Source: Planctomycetota bacterium (GTDB lineage Bacteria; Planctomycetota; UBA1135; GCA-002686595). From it: a DNA stretch of 64,000 nucleotides. Every line of letters starts with the position of its first letter. Position 1 is the first letter of the stretch. Below, one piece after another: positions 25,873-35,310 of this stretch. The stretch is taken from positions 1 through 64,000 of the forward strand of contig JAJDEU010000062.1 of the NCBI GenBank assembly GCA_029259635.1, given 5' to 3'. The position numbers were made by a program, and so were the translations under genes. The notes below the pieces were generated by a model. That model searched no databases. It was not told the origin of the DNA and saw nothing but the letters and a program-made list of their open reading frames with translations.

Positions 25873-26616
25873 ATGAGCCACCTACTACTTATTCACGGAG
25901 CTTGGGGCGGTGCGTGGGAGTTCGAAGAAACTCTTAAGGGACTGCGTCAACTAGGACACGAAGCTAGCGCCATCGATTTGCCCGGCCACGGGCAGGACCT
26001 GACCCCGATGCCGGAAGTCACAATGGACGCCTATGTAGAGCGTGTCATCGCGGCGACCGAATCGATCGAGGGGCCAATCGTCCTTGTTGGGCACTCTCTC
26101 GGAGGCGCGATCATCTCCCAAGTCGCGGAGAGGATTCCAAACAAGATCGAGCGCCTCGTCTTTGTTGCCGCAATGCTTCCAAAGAACGGGGATACACCTC
26201 TCGCCCTTATGCAGAGCGATTCAGAAGGGGAGCTGCTTCCAAAGCTCGTCTTCTCTGAAGACCAGAGCTACGTCACGGTCAATCCCGAAGACGTTAGGTC
26301 TATCCTCTTGAACGATGTTTGCGAGCCCGATCGCCTGGATCGGTTTACTCCGCACTTCGCCGTGAAGCAGGCCACTGAGCCGTTCATGTTCGCCGCAACC
26401 TTAACCAACGCGGCCTTCGGTTCCGTACCGAAGACCTATGTGCGTGCGTCCATCGACAAGGTGCTGTCGCCTACTCTTCAGGATCAGATGATCGAGAACT
26501 GGGACGTGGAGGAGGTCATCACTCTCGAATCAGGCCACTTCCCGCTGATGTCGATTCCCGATCGGCTCAAGGATGCGCTAACGAGAGCCGCCCGCCTCGC
26601 ACCCTTCACAGTTTGA
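25873..26616 (+). CDS. Alpha/beta hydrolase (EstC/hydroxynitrile-lyase-like)
   Basis: 247 residues. Oxyanion-hole strand LLLIHGAWGGAWEFEE, nucleophile elbow VGHSLGGA (S75), and the catalytic His in LESGHFPLMS near 225 are all present, as in the esterase/salicylate-binding-protein-like subfamily. No signal peptide. It lies 54 bp after the tautomerase gene on the same strand and probably shares its TetR control. Substrate unknown. Confidence 0.88.
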   Translation: MSHLLLIHGAWGGAWEFEETLKGLRQLGHEASAIDLPGHGQDLTPMPEVTMDAYVERVIAATESIEGPIVLVGHSLGGAIISQVAERIPNKIERLVFVAAMLPKNGDTPLALMQSDSEGELLPKLVFSEDQSYVTVNPEDVRSILLNDVCEPDRLDRFTPHFAVKQATEPFMFAATLTNAAFGSVPKTYVRASIDKVLSPTLQDQMIENWDVEEVITLESGHFPLMSIPDRLKDALTRAARLAPFTV

Positions 26617-26720
26617 TGTGCAACGAACGTTCCGAGCCGGTGGCGTGACACCGCGCTCGGGACTCTTTTCCTCCCGCCAATTACGTCACCGCGTTCAAGC
26701 GCGCAAACCCATTCGATCCG

Positions 26721-27395
26721 ATGAGCCCCAATCCAAAACGCGTTCTCTTCATCATCACGAGCTCCGACCGCATCGGCCCCAACCATCGAGCCACCGGCTA
26801 CGAGTTTTCTGAAGTCGCGCATCCGTATCTGGCCTTTGCCGCCGACGGATTCGACGTCGAGTTCGCTAGCCTCAAAGGAGGCGAGCCTCCCGCGGACGGA
26901 TTCGATGCGAGCGATTTCGCGAGCTCGATCTTTCGTAACGGAGCCGGCTTTCAGCGCTTGAACCGGAGCGTTCCTCTTACCGAGGTCGATCTCTCAAGCT
27001 TCGACGCCATCTTCTTCCCCGGCGGCCTGGGGCCGATGGTCGACATGCTGCACGAGCATTCCGTCAAACGGGCGATCGTTCAGACCTACGAGAGCGGTCG
27101 AGTCGTCGGCGCCGTTTGCCACGGACCGGTAGCATTGATGAATACGACGATGTCCGATGGCTCAAACTTCCTCGAGGGACGCAACATCGCCGCGTTCACG
27201 GAAGCGGAAGAGCAGGGCCACTCCGAGAAAGACGTTCCGTTCATGTTGGACGCGGCGCTAATCGCACAAGGCGCGATCCACACTCAAGCGGACCCTTTTC
27301 AAGAGCACGTGGTCGTCGATGAACGCCTGGTTACTGGACAAAACCCAGCGTCTGCCGCCGGCGTTGCGGGAGCGATGATCAAGCTCATGGCGTAG
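26721..27395 (+). CDS. DJ-1/PfpI family protein (Hsp31-like)
   Basis: 224 residues. Nucleophile elbow AVCHGP (C133), conserved Glu in TGYEFSE (E28), FFPGGLGPM loop and VVDERLVTGQNPASA end match the Hsp31/YajL branch of class I glutamine-amidotransferase-like proteins, known as glyoxalase III or deglycase/chaperone-like stress enzymes. With the upstream hydrolase and tautomerase it suggests an electrophile- or aldehyde-stress set. A strong hairpin follows the stop codon. Confidence 0.9.
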   Translation: MSPNPKRVLFIITSSDRIGPNHRATGYEFSEVAHPYLAFAADGFDVEFASLKGGEPPADGFDASDFASSIFRNGAGFQRLNRSVPLTEVDLSSFDAIFFPGGLGPMVDMLHEHSVKRAIVQTYESGRVVGAVCHGPVALMNTTMSDGSNFLEGRNIAAFTEAEEQGHSEKDVPFMLDAALIAQGAIHTQADPFQEHVVVDERLVTGQNPASAAGVAGAMIKLMA

Positions 27396-27408
27396 CCGGG
27401 AACTCCGC

Positions 27409-27449
27409 GCTGGGGGTACCGAAGGCTTTACGCCAGGGGTACCCCCAGC
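27409..27449. terminator. Bidirectional hairpin between convergent genes
   Basis: GCTGGGGGTACC (27409-27420) is perfectly complementary to GGTACCCCCAGC (27438-27449), a 12-bp stem with a 17-nt loop, located between the stop of the DJ-1 gene and the stop of the convergent protease gene. There is no T tract, but position and stability suit transcription termination for both strands. Confidence 0.6.
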
Positions 27450-27454
27450 ATCGT

Positions 27455-30037
27455 TCAATAGCCCACAAACATGTGCAGGCCTTCTGACATCGAGAGACCA
27501 AACGGCGCTCCTGAATCGAGAACAACCGTCTGCAGATAGAACGACTGGCCGATCAAAGTCGGGTCGGTGACGGTTCCAGCGACGCTAAAGGTTCCGACGC
27601 CCGGAGTTCCGGCCGGACCGGAGAGCTTCCGGTTGAGGGTCAATGCGATGTTGTCGGTCAGGAAGGTCCCGCCGTATCCGGCAATGCTCGCTTGATCGAG
27701 CCCGAGGAAGATGATGGATTTCGCGCCGCCCAGTCCATTGGCCAGGTTCAGGTTGAACACGTCCGCGGGGGAGGTGCTACCCGAGCCCGTAAAGCTGGGG
27801 ACGAATCCGCCCGTGCCAGCAAGTCCGACACCGTAGTTCTGGAAGTGCGCGGGCGAGACAGCGGTAATCTCGATGTCGTCGATGTTCCAGCCGGAGTAGG
27901 TACCGGATGCGTCGGTGGATCCTTGAGTCCAACGCAAGTAGACCGTGGGCTCTCCATCCGCGATGGCGGAAATGTCCGACGCATTCTGCACCCATGCTGA
28001 ATCCGTAATGACCGATGGATTCGACCAGCGCTGCACAAAATTCACCCCGTCATTACTGACCATGAATCGCGCCTTGTCGGCCTTACGGTCGCCAGTATTG
28101 AGCCAACGTTTGAATCGAACCTTGACGCCCGAAGCTCCCACGCAATTGATGGCCGTCGTGACCAAGTGTTGCGGCGCAAGATTGTCTGTGTAGTCACCGG
28201 CCAAGTTGTAGCCGTAGACGTTCGCGCCCGTTGCGCCCGCCGTCGGATCGGGGAAGCCGTTGGAGAGACCTCCGCCACCGAGAGGAGCTCCGTACTCCCA
28301 CGCACCGTCGGTTGACCAGCCCGGATCCGTCGACAGGTCAAAGCTGTAGATTGTCGTGCGCCCGATCTCGAGCGTGTGGTCAACCGTCAGCGTGACCCCG
28401 TTCGTGATGTCGTCGAAGTTAATCGTCTCGGCGTAGTTGCCACTGCCGAGAGCGGCAGCCATAGAGCCCAAGGTCACTTCGACCTGCACGCTTCCGCCTC
28501 CCGCTGCGAGCACGCCACTGACGGGTATCGTTCCGCCATCGAGAGCCCACGCGTTTACGTTCGTCAGCGAGACCGAGTAAGAGATCGGCGTCGCCGTCGA
28601 GTTCGTCAAGGTGTAGAAGGTTGACGGGGAGCTGAAGGGGCCGCCGACGGGGCCGTCATGATCGACATTTGTCAGGCTCGTGACGGAGAGACCCGTGCCG
28701 AGCGTGTCCACCGTCATCGCGCCAGAGCCGATCGGGTCGAGCCAATCGGAGAGACGCGTCGAGGGCGTGGTTCCGGCATCCCATGACACGGAGAACTTGC
28801 CGTACCAGTCGCTCGAGTTGTTTCCGCAAGCGGCGAAGCCACCGTGTAGTTGGCCGATGACGCGATGGGAAGGATCGAACAGAGGAGAGCCCGAAGAACC
28901 CGGCTCCGTTGTGCCAAGGTCCCAATCAATGACCCGCACGTGCGTGCCGTTTCCGGGCACGGAGTTCTGCAGGTAAGTCGTGGTCGTCGTGGGTGCGTTC
29001 TCGAAGCTGATCGCCTTCTCGTCCGTATTCGGATGGTGAATCGCGATTGCGCCAGGTGCGTCCGCGCCGGTGCGATCCCAACCCGCAAAGGTCACGCCCC
29101 AGGCCGTGTCCGGGTCGTCGTCCAATTGAAGGAGCGTGAAGTCCGATGCGCTGCGACTGGCTAGGTGAGTCGAACCGGTCTGGAACTGATTGAGTTGTCC
29201 GTTCGGCGATCCGCCGCAGGTGGAAGTTTCGTAATTCCAAAAGACGACGAGCGACGCGGCGTTGCCCGAACCGATACCGCAGTGGTTCGCAGTCATGAAG
29301 AAGGGCGTGCGATCATTGGCCGTGTTGTTGACCATGAAGCCGGTGCAGAAGGTCGAGCCCCCGGTCGAGAACACCGCGACGGAAGGAATCTCTTCGCGCC
29401 AGTCGTCACCGTCGGAGCAGACAACGTCGATGTTGCAGCTTCCCGATTCTTGGGAGCCGTCGCCCTTCGAGCCGAAGCCGCGATAGCCGTAACCGATTTG
29501 CGTCAGTTCGAGCTGCAGTCGATTGTCGTCGAACAATTCAACCGGGAGGGTGAGCTCGACAACGATCTCATCGCTCGGAATCAGAGGTGTCCACAGCTCG
29601 CCATGCGACTTGTTGTCCGCCGCCGTGAACGGTCGAAGGACGAGCGAGCGATCGCTCGAGTACAACATGAGCTGGCCGCCCTCGGGCATGTGGTACTGAC
29701 CAAAGCCGAGGTTGATGGAAGTGGCGAGAGGTGCGGCGATGCGCAGTCGCCAAACCAAAGTCTCGTCGTTCACGAGCTCAAGTGCCCCGGAGTTAAAGGG
29801 AGACATGGAGACGAGCTCCGGAATGGCATAGCGCGGAGGCAATCCATCTTGCTCGCGCTGCACGTCTTCCTGCGCGACGGCCGCGAGGTCGAGCGCGTTC
29901 AGTGAAACCTCTTCGATTTCGAGATCCGGTAGAAGCTGCCCTTCGAAGAGCGTCGCGCTAGGTGTCCTACCTTGAGCGGCGAGGAGGGAGGAGCAAACGA
30001 AGAGAACGCCAGCAGTGAGCAGGTGCTTCGATTTCAT
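27455..30037 (-). CDS. Secreted trypsin-like serine endopeptidase (lysyl endopeptidase-like)
   Basis: 860 residues with signal peptide (about 1-21) and a propeptide. The S1 domain (about 200-450) shows the triad H252 (TANHCG), D299 (SDFTLLQL) and S382 (EPGSSGSP), plus several Cys pairs as in Achromobacter lysyl endopeptidase. It is followed by a beta-sandwich domain (about 455-560), a MAM/immune-inhibitor-A-like domain (SFDLSTDPGWSTDGAWEYGAP...SGWNIDDIEI) and a C-terminal beta domain (GQSFYLQTVVLD) common in secreted proteins of planctomycetes. Probably extracellular protein degradation. Nothing recognisable is seen in the 214 bp between it and the transaldolase. Confidence 0.88.
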   Translation of the reverse strand: MKSKHLLTAGVLFVCSSLLAAQGRTPSATLFEGQLLPDLEIEEVSLNALDLAAVAQEDVQREQDGLPPRYAIPELVSMSPFNSGALELVNDETLVWRLRIAAPLATSINLGFGQYHMPEGGQLMLYSSDRSLVLRPFTAADNKSHGELWTPLIPSDEIVVELTLPVELFDDNRLQLELTQIGYGYRGFGSKGDGSQESGSCNIDVVCSDGDDWREEIPSVAVFSTGGSTFCTGFMVNNTANDRTPFFMTANHCGIGSGNAASLVVFWNYETSTCGGSPNGQLNQFQTGSTHLASRSASDFTLLQLDDDPDTAWGVTFAGWDRTGADAPGAIAIHHPNTDEKAISFENAPTTTTTYLQNSVPGNGTHVRVIDWDLGTTEPGSSGSPLFDPSHRVIGQLHGGFAACGNNSSDWYGKFSVSWDAGTTPSTRLSDWLDPIGSGAMTVDTLGTGLSVTSLTNVDHDGPVGGPFSSPSTFYTLTNSTATPISYSVSLTNVNAWALDGGTIPVSGVLAAGGGSVQVEVTLGSMAAALGSGNYAETINFDDITNGVTLTVDHTLEIGRTTIYSFDLSTDPGWSTDGAWEYGAPLGGGGLSNGFPDPTAGATGANVYGYNLAGDYTDNLAPQHLVTTAINCVGASGVKVRFKRWLNTGDRKADKARFMVSNDGVNFVQRWSNPSVITDSAWVQNASDISAIADGEPTVYLRWTQGSTDASGTYSGWNIDDIEITAVSPAHFQNYGVGLAGTGGFVPSFTGSGSTSPADVFNLNLANGLGGAKSIIFLGLDQASIAGYGGTFLTDNIALTLNRKLSGPAGTPGVGTFSVAGTVTDPTLIGQSFYLQTVVLDSGAPFGLSMSEGLHMFVGY

Positions 30038-30251
30038 GAGGTGGGTGGTTCCGGAGGGGGGAACGGGTCATCCACTTGCGTGGATGTCGCGGAGGTTAAT
30101 CCGCAGAGGGGTGAAGTGCTTTGGACCCTAACACCGGCGCCTCATTTCCGGCAGATACGGAGACGAAACTTCCCCACCGACACGCGTAGAGACGGGGTGC
30201 TTTACCTAGACCAGTGCGTCAACTCGTTTTGCGTCGGCTTCTCGTGTCGAC

Positions 30252-31193
30252 TCAGACGCCGACGCGCGCGGTCGCGAAGGCAGCTAGCTTTTCCGCATCT
30301 GCGTGAAACGCGCGAATTCCTTGCGCGAGTTTCTCGACAGCCATCGGGTCATTGTTGTGGTGCCAGCGAAAGCTGGCCTCGTCGATATCCATCCGCTCAA
30401 TCGTTTGTGAGCGCGCAGCTTCAGGGGAAAGAGCGCGCGGCAGTTCACCGTCGCGACTCGCCAACTCGTCAATGAGATTGGGAGCGATCGTCAACAGGTC
30501 GCAACCCGCGAGCGCCGCGACCTGATCGGCCTTGCGAAAACTTGCGCCCATCACTTCCGTCGCGATATCGAACTTCTTGAAGTAGTTATAGATCTCACTC
30601 ACCGAAGCGACGCCCGGGTCATCGGCAATTGCGATGTCATCGACGCCCCGATCTTTCTTGTACCAGTCGTAGATGCGACCGACGAAAGGCGAGATCAGAG
30701 TGACGCCCGCTTCACCGCAAGCCACTCCCTGCGCGAAACTGAACAGGAGCGTCAGGTTGCAGTGAATGCCCTCGGATTCAAGAACCCGCGCCGCTTGAAT
30801 GCCCTCCCAAGTACTGGCGAGCTTGATCAGAATTCGATCGCGCGACACGCCGGACTCTTCGTACAAGCGAATCAACTCGCGGCCTTTCGCAACGGATGCG
30901 TCCGTGTCATAGGAGAGTCGCGCGGCAACCTCTGTCGAGACGCGTCCGGGAATAACGTCGAGGATGCGTCGCCCGAAACCGACGGCGAGCAAATCTTGAA
31001 AGCGCTCGACCTTGCCGCCCGCCGCACCGAGCGCTTCGTCGAAGATCGGCGCGTAGCGCTCGTCCTGAGCGCTCTTCAGAATCAGTGAAGGATTGGTCGT
31101 CGCATCCTGAGGCTGAGCTCGCTCAATCGCATCAATGTCCCCGGTATCGGCGACGACGGTGGTTATAGAACGCAGGGATTCGAGGTTATTCAT
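30252..31193 (-). CDS. tal: Transaldolase
   Basis: 313 residues. Transfers dihydroxyacetone units in the non-oxidative pentose phosphate pathway (sedoheptulose-7-P + glyceraldehyde-3-P to erythrose-4-P + fructose-6-P). Signature motifs: DTGD (D16), QDATTNPSLILKSA, the Schiff-base lysine K124 in ILIKLAST, CNLTLLFSFAQ, LISPFVGRIYDWYK and VMGASFR. Class TalA/TalB length. ATG 31193 (MNNLESLRSI) is chosen over an in-frame start 13 codons upstream because homologues begin here. Confidence 0.95.
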   Translation of the reverse strand: MNNLESLRSITTVVADTGDIDAIERAQPQDATTNPSLILKSAQDERYAPIFDEALGAAGGKVERFQDLLAVGFGRRILDVIPGRVSTEVAARLSYDTDASVAKGRELIRLYEESGVSRDRILIKLASTWEGIQAARVLESEGIHCNLTLLFSFAQGVACGEAGVTLISPFVGRIYDWYKKDRGVDDIAIADDPGVASVSEIYNYFKKFDIATEVMGASFRKADQVAALAGCDLLTIAPNLIDELASRDGELPRALSPEAARSQTIERMDIDEASFRWHHNNDPMAVEKLAQGIRAFHADAEKLAAFATARVGV

Positions 31194-31410
31194 AGCGGTG
31201 CGAAGGAGCGGGTGGGGCGAAAGTACGACCATACAAATCTGCCGGTGCCAGACAAACCTCGCGGTGGAGAGTCCTCCGGAACCCCGTGCATCTCTCAGGG
31301 TTGGGATCGCTAGGACCGCTTTGTCGAGGATCGTAGGTCAAACGGGAAACCGGGTTCGAAAATCGAGCTTTAGGCCCAACCGGACTCTCGTCGAAAGGAA
31401 GAACGGTCCC

Positions 31411-32046
31411 ATGCTTGTCCGCCATATCATGTGTACGGAGGTCTTCTCCGTATTGCCCGAAACGCCGATTCAGGATGCCTTGCGTGCGCTCCAGGATCGT
31501 CGCATACGCCGAGCGCCGGTACTCGATGGGGCTGGCAAGCTAGTCGGCTTCATTACCGAGCGCGATCTCTTAAAAGCCACGCCGGGTTCCGTAGGAGAGC
31601 TAAATACGGCAGATGGCCTGGCCGCCGCCGCGCGATCGGTAGATCAGATCGCCTCAAAGTCAGTCACCTGTGCGCATCCCGACGATCACATCGAAGACCT
31701 CGCCGCCGTCTTCCTTGAGAAGAAGATCGGCGGCGTGCCTGTCGTGGAGCAAGAGCAATTGGTCGGCGTTGTTACGGAGTCTGACATTTTCCGTGCAATC
31801 GTCGGTGCCCCGGAACTCGCCGATACAACGCGGATCACCGTTCAATGCGGGAAAGCGCCGGCATCAAGAACCGTTCAAAAGGTCGTCCGCTTTCTCAAAC
31901 TCGACCTGGTCGGCTTAGCTCAATACACAAGCTCAGACGACCGCGAAGTGTTTGTGCTTAAAGTGAGGGGCGAGCGCTCGAAAGATCTCGGTCCCGAACT
32001 CACAAGAGCCGGCTGGATCATGCTCGATCGCCGAGCCGCGAGTTGA
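31411..32046 (+). CDS. CBS-domain protein
   Basis: 211 residues. Two CBS motifs (1-60: MLVRHIMCTEVFSVLPETPIQDAL...LVGFITERDLL; 75-140: RSVDQIASKSVTCAHPDDHIEDLA...LVGVVTESDIFRAI) forming one Bateman module that would sense adenine nucleotides. The C-terminal 70 residues (VVRFLKLDLVGLAQYTSSDDREVFVLKVRG) are ACT-like. ATG 31411 follows AAGGAAGAA at ribosome-binding spacing, and the long upstream in-frame extension is rejected. Divergent from the transaldolase gene; the link is unproved. Confidence 0.88.
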   Translation: MLVRHIMCTEVFSVLPETPIQDALRALQDRRIRRAPVLDGAGKLVGFITERDLLKATPGSVGELNTADGLAAAARSVDQIASKSVTCAHPDDHIEDLAAVFLEKKIGGVPVVEQEQLVGVVTESDIFRAIVGAPELADTTRITVQCGKAPASRTVQKVVRFLKLDLVGLAQYTSSDDREVFVLKVRGERSKDLGPELTRAGWIMLDRRAAS

Positions 32047-32073
32047 ACCGGCTACGTCGATCTCAGTCTCCGG

Positions 32074-33777
32074 TCACTTTAGCTGCACGATGACAGCTTT
32101 TGACGGGACGCGGCGATTGTCGAGCGCGAAGAGCATGTAGAACCCGGGTGGTGCGATTCGGGGGTTAGCCGGAGCCGCGACCACGTGCGCATATCCGTTC
32201 GGTAATTTGAAGCTCAGCTGTTTATCTAGCTGCACGTGGCGTTGATTCATGTCGACGGAGTGCGTCATAGACCCAAGTGCGACCAACACGAACTCGCTCA
32301 CGCTTTTATTTGTGTGCAAGTTAAAGATCTTGCCAACGCGCAGCACTTCGGGCGCGCTCTTAATCCTTGGGCGATTCGGATCGAACATGTAGCTCGGCGA
32401 GTAGTAGCGCATGTTGGACTTCTCGGCAGGTCCGGTTGCAGTGACGAGGTCTCGACCACCGCCGACCAGCACACGGCCATCCGGGAGAAGCACGGCAACG
32501 TTGTGATAGCCTCGAACCTCGTCGCTGTACGAACTGCCGAGCTTCGGTCGGCGCGGGTTGCGCGGATCAAAGTAGGCGTTACGGCGGAGGTCGGGTATGT
32601 CGGTCGAGTTGTGCCCAGCCACAATCAGTACGCGACCATCTGGCAGGAGCACGGTGGATGGGTGGTGGCGCTTTACGCCCAAGTCGACGCGCTTCATCCA
32701 CGACAGCGTCTGGGTGTCAAACACATCCACGTTCTGCATGTGTGACGTACCCGGTTGTCCGGACGTCATCATGACGGCTCCGTTCGAATAACCCCATTCG
32801 CCGTCCTCAACGCGAATCGGCAAGAGAGCGCTCGAGGTTCCATTGTTTGGAGTTTGCCCCGGGAGAGTTCCAGGTCGAGGAATCGCGAGCGGAGCCCAGG
32901 TTGACGCCCCCTCTGTGGATGCGAGAACGGGCGTGCCCACATGCCCAAACATGACGAGGTCAAAGGTTCCGATCGGTTCGGGCAGCACAAAGGCGTGTGT
33001 GTAGTCACCATTGAAGATCTCGAGGGGCGCGTCGGTCAGGCTCGAGAACAGCGCGAAGGAATCGGTTTGCGGATCATAGATCTCGGCGCTCAAGTTTAAG
33101 GAGGGCGTCGGAATGACGACGTCATAGCCCGAGGTCACGAGAATTCGACCATCCGGCAACCGCGTCGGCGTTGTGTACCAGCGACCGTTCAAGCCCGCGG
33201 CACCGATGCCGACCATGTCGTTCGGAACACGCGTCCAGTTCGTGCCGTCAAAGCGAGTTGCGTACGGCATTCCGAGCGCAAAAGTATCGCCCGTCGTGAT
33301 GTCGATCACGCCACGAGTCCCGCCGGCCGTGAACACTTGCCCGTCGGCCGTCAGCGTATTGCCGGCACAGAACAGTGTGTCATCTATAAAATACGGCGGC
33401 AGGAACAGAGCATTCGCGTCCAGCGGCGGGGTCAGCGATGTAACGACGTGATCGTTCGGCGCCGGCGAGCCAAGCGGAATCGGGTCGATGATGAACGTTG
33501 CTTTGCGCTGGTCGGATGCCACGCTCGGGTCCTCGATGGGGCGCTCATATCCGATGAAGTGAACGCGCCCATCGGGCATCAACGTCGCATGGACCGGAAC
33601 CGAAAACCATCCGTCTGTCGCGCGCAAACGAATCAACGGACCCCAGGCATCGGGAATCAAGTCGTTGGCGGCGACGAGGTTCGAGCTCGAAAGCGGGGCC
33701 TCAAACGCAGGCTCGTCGAGCTCAATGAAGCTCTGGGGCATCAAGACGGCGAGGCTAATCAGGGAGAGAGTGCACAT
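32074..33777 (-). CDS. Secreted galactose-oxidase-like copper radical oxidase
   Basis: 567 residues with a signal peptide. Seven-blade kelch propeller plus C-terminal DUF1929 domain. Residues expected for the copper radical site can be aligned by motif: Cys in LFCAGNTL, Tyr in GRWYTTPTRLPDGRILV (the Tyr-Cys partner), Tyr-His in RGYHNVAVLLPDGRV, and the last His in GSMTHSVDMNQR. Family members oxidise primary alcohols or aldehydes with O2, making H2O2. It is single, convergent with the CBS gene, and divergent in context from nothing obvious. Substrate unknown. Confidence 0.85.
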   Translation of the reverse strand: MCTLSLISLAVLMPQSFIELDEPAFEAPLSSSNLVAANDLIPDAWGPLIRLRATDGWFSVPVHATLMPDGRVHFIGYERPIEDPSVASDQRKATFIIDPIPLGSPAPNDHVVTSLTPPLDANALFLPPYFIDDTLFCAGNTLTADGQVFTAGGTRGVIDITTGDTFALGMPYATRFDGTNWTRVPNDMVGIGAAGLNGRWYTTPTRLPDGRILVTSGYDVVIPTPSLNLSAEIYDPQTDSFALFSSLTDAPLEIFNGDYTHAFVLPEPIGTFDLVMFGHVGTPVLASTEGASTWAPLAIPRPGTLPGQTPNNGTSSALLPIRVEDGEWGYSNGAVMMTSGQPGTSHMQNVDVFDTQTLSWMKRVDLGVKRHHPSTVLLPDGRVLIVAGHNSTDIPDLRRNAYFDPRNPRRPKLGSSYSDEVRGYHNVAVLLPDGRVLVGGGRDLVTATGPAEKSNMRYYSPSYMFDPNRPRIKSAPEVLRVGKIFNLHTNKSVSEFVLVALGSMTHSVDMNQRHVQLDKQLSFKLPNGYAHVVAAPANPRIAPPGFYMLFALDNRRVPSKAVIVQLK

Positions 33778-33934
33778 GAACGAGTCCTCAAGGGGGTTCT
33801 ATTTGTCAATCGAGGCCGGCGCTGTGCACTAAGAGAACACCGAGTCGCTTTCGTGAAAGCAAAATTCAGACAGAGTCGTTTGCGCGGCGGCATGACAAAA
33901 AGGGTGCTCACCGACGACTCCACAGCGCTTCTTA

Positions 33935-34828
33935 TCACTCGAACGCCGCTTCCATGAAGTCTGCGAAGGCTCGTACTTTGGCGCTCAGGAATCGTGTGCG
34001 CGGGTAGACGATCCAGACTCCTCCGAGTGGCCTTCTCAGGCCGGGTAGAACGCGCTTGAGCGAACCGTCGCGCAGGCAATCCTCGCAATGTCCTTCGGGC
34101 AGGAGACCCAGTCCGTAGCCCTTCAGTGCCGCGACACGCACCGCCTCGAGGTTGTTGACGGTGAGCCTCCCTTGCACGGGCACATTCGTCGCGCCGCGCT
34201 GGCTCGAGAGCTCCCAGGCGGAGTCGCGAATCCAATTGGGAAAGAGAATGCTCTCGAGTTTCGCGACGTCGCTCGCTCGCTTCGGCGTACCGTTTTCTTT
34301 CAAGTATTCCGGGCTCGCTACGATGAAGGCGTCATCGGAACTGAGCAAACGGCCGGTGAGGACTCCTTTGGGCGGCTGCCCGCCGCGTAGTGCCGCGTCA
34401 TAGCCCTGCTCGATAAGGTCCACAAAGCTGTTCGAGAGATTTAGATCGAGCTGCACGTCGGGACAGGCCCGACTGAAGTCGAGCATGAAACCGAAGGCTT
34501 TCGTTCCCAGTTCGGCGGGAGCGGTGACGCGCAGTCGCCCATGCGGTTCGCTGAGAACAGATGCCGCTGCGTGTTCCGCTTCGATGAGCGCTTCGACGGC
34601 TTGCGCGGCTTGCTTGTAAAAGGCTTGCCCGGCATCGGTGAGGCTGAGACTCCGCGTCGTGCGCCGCATGAGCTGCAGACCGAGCTGCGTCTCCAAGCGT
34701 GAGATCCGACGGCTCACGGTCGACTTCGGCAGATCGAGAGCTACAGCCGCGGCCGTGAAGCTGCCGTCCTCGACCACTCGCGCGAAGAGCAAGGCGTCGC
34801 CGGGCTCCCAATCAATTGTTCCATTCAT
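33935..34828 (-). CDS. LysR-family transcriptional regulator
   Basis: 297 residues. N-terminal winged helix-turn-helix (LLFARVVEDGSFTAAAVALDLPKSTVSRRISRLETQLGLQLMRRTTRSLSLTDAG) followed by a LysR substrate-binding domain of the DsdC/CrgA-like group. Divergent from the doxX-glutathionyl reductase-pirin operon, which it most likely controls. A palindrome overlaps its start codon. The effector is probably a quinone or electrophile, judging from the target genes (inference). Confidence 0.93.
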   Translation of the reverse strand: MNGTIDWEPGDALLFARVVEDGSFTAAAVALDLPKSTVSRRISRLETQLGLQLMRRTTRSLSLTDAGQAFYKQAAQAVEALIEAEHAAASVLSEPHGRLRVTAPAELGTKAFGFMLDFSRACPDVQLDLNLSNSFVDLIEQGYDAALRGGQPPKGVLTGRLLSSDDAFIVASPEYLKENGTPKRASDVAKLESILFPNWIRDSAWELSSQRGATNVPVQGRLTVNNLEAVRVAALKGYGLGLLPEGHCEDCLRDGSLKRVLPGLRRPLGGVWIVYPRTRFLSAKVRAFADFMEAAFE

Positions 34829-34834
34829 GGAACA
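34817..34834. promoter_or_regulatory. Palindrome over the LysR start codon
   Basis: TGTTCCAT-TC-ATGGAACA is an 18-bp near-perfect dyad covering the ATG of the LysR gene. A further half site TATGGAAC lies at 34866-34873 towards the doxX operon. Their repetition in an 86-bp divergent promoter suggests LysR binding and autorepression. Confidence 0.45.
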
Positions 34835-34914
34835 GTTATACCCGAAATAGCTATCTAGTCGCGTCTATGGAACGGCCGTAATCTCTCCTCCGTACCACTA
34901 ACCCAAGAAACGAC

Positions 34915-35310
34915 ATGAACAAGCTAATCACCTTCGCGCCGGTAGGCGCTCGTCTCCTCCTCGGCCTCATCTTCACCGTCTTCGGCCTCAACGGCTTCCT
35001 TCACTTCATTCCGATCCCGCCCGCGGACGGCGCCGCGGGCGACTTCATGGGCGGACTCGCGGCCTCCGGATACTTCTTCCCGCTGCTCGCGGGTACGCAG
35101 ATCATCATCGGCCTCGCGCTCCTAACCAACCTGTTCGCCGCTCTCGCCCTCGTCGTACTGGCGCCCATCACGATTCACATTGTCGCCTACCACACGCTCG
35201 CTCCGGACGGCATGGGAATGGCGCTCTTGGTTGTCGCCCTGCAAGTGATCGTCGCTTGGAATCTGCGCGCCGCTTACCGCCCGCTATTGAATGCGAAGGT
35301 GCAGGCATGA
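34915..35310 (+). CDS. DoxX-family membrane protein
   Basis: 131 residues, four predicted transmembrane helices (ARLLLGLIFTVFGLNGFLHF; YFFPLLAGTQIIIGLALL; FAALALVVLAPITIHIVAY; ALLVVALQVIVAWNL) with the RLLLGLIFxxxGxxxF start typical of DoxX/YphA. Such proteins are linked to thiosulfate:quinone oxidoreductase or to oxidative-stress complexes. The last codons overlap the next ATG (ATGA), so it is translationally coupled with the glutathionyl reductase gene. Confidence 0.88.
   Translation: MNKLITFAPVGARLLLGLIFTVFGLNGFLHFIPIPPADGAAGDFMGGLAASGYFFPLLAGTQIIIGLALLTNLFAALALVVLAPITIHIVAYHTLAPDGMGMALLVVALQVIVAWNLRAAYRPLLNAKVQA

Noticed and set aside
30038..30251. tRNA or small RNA between protease and transaldolase genes
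   Set aside because: No GGTTCRANTCC T-arm or cloverleaf was found; short inverted repeats such as CCACTTGCGTGG are too small to assign.
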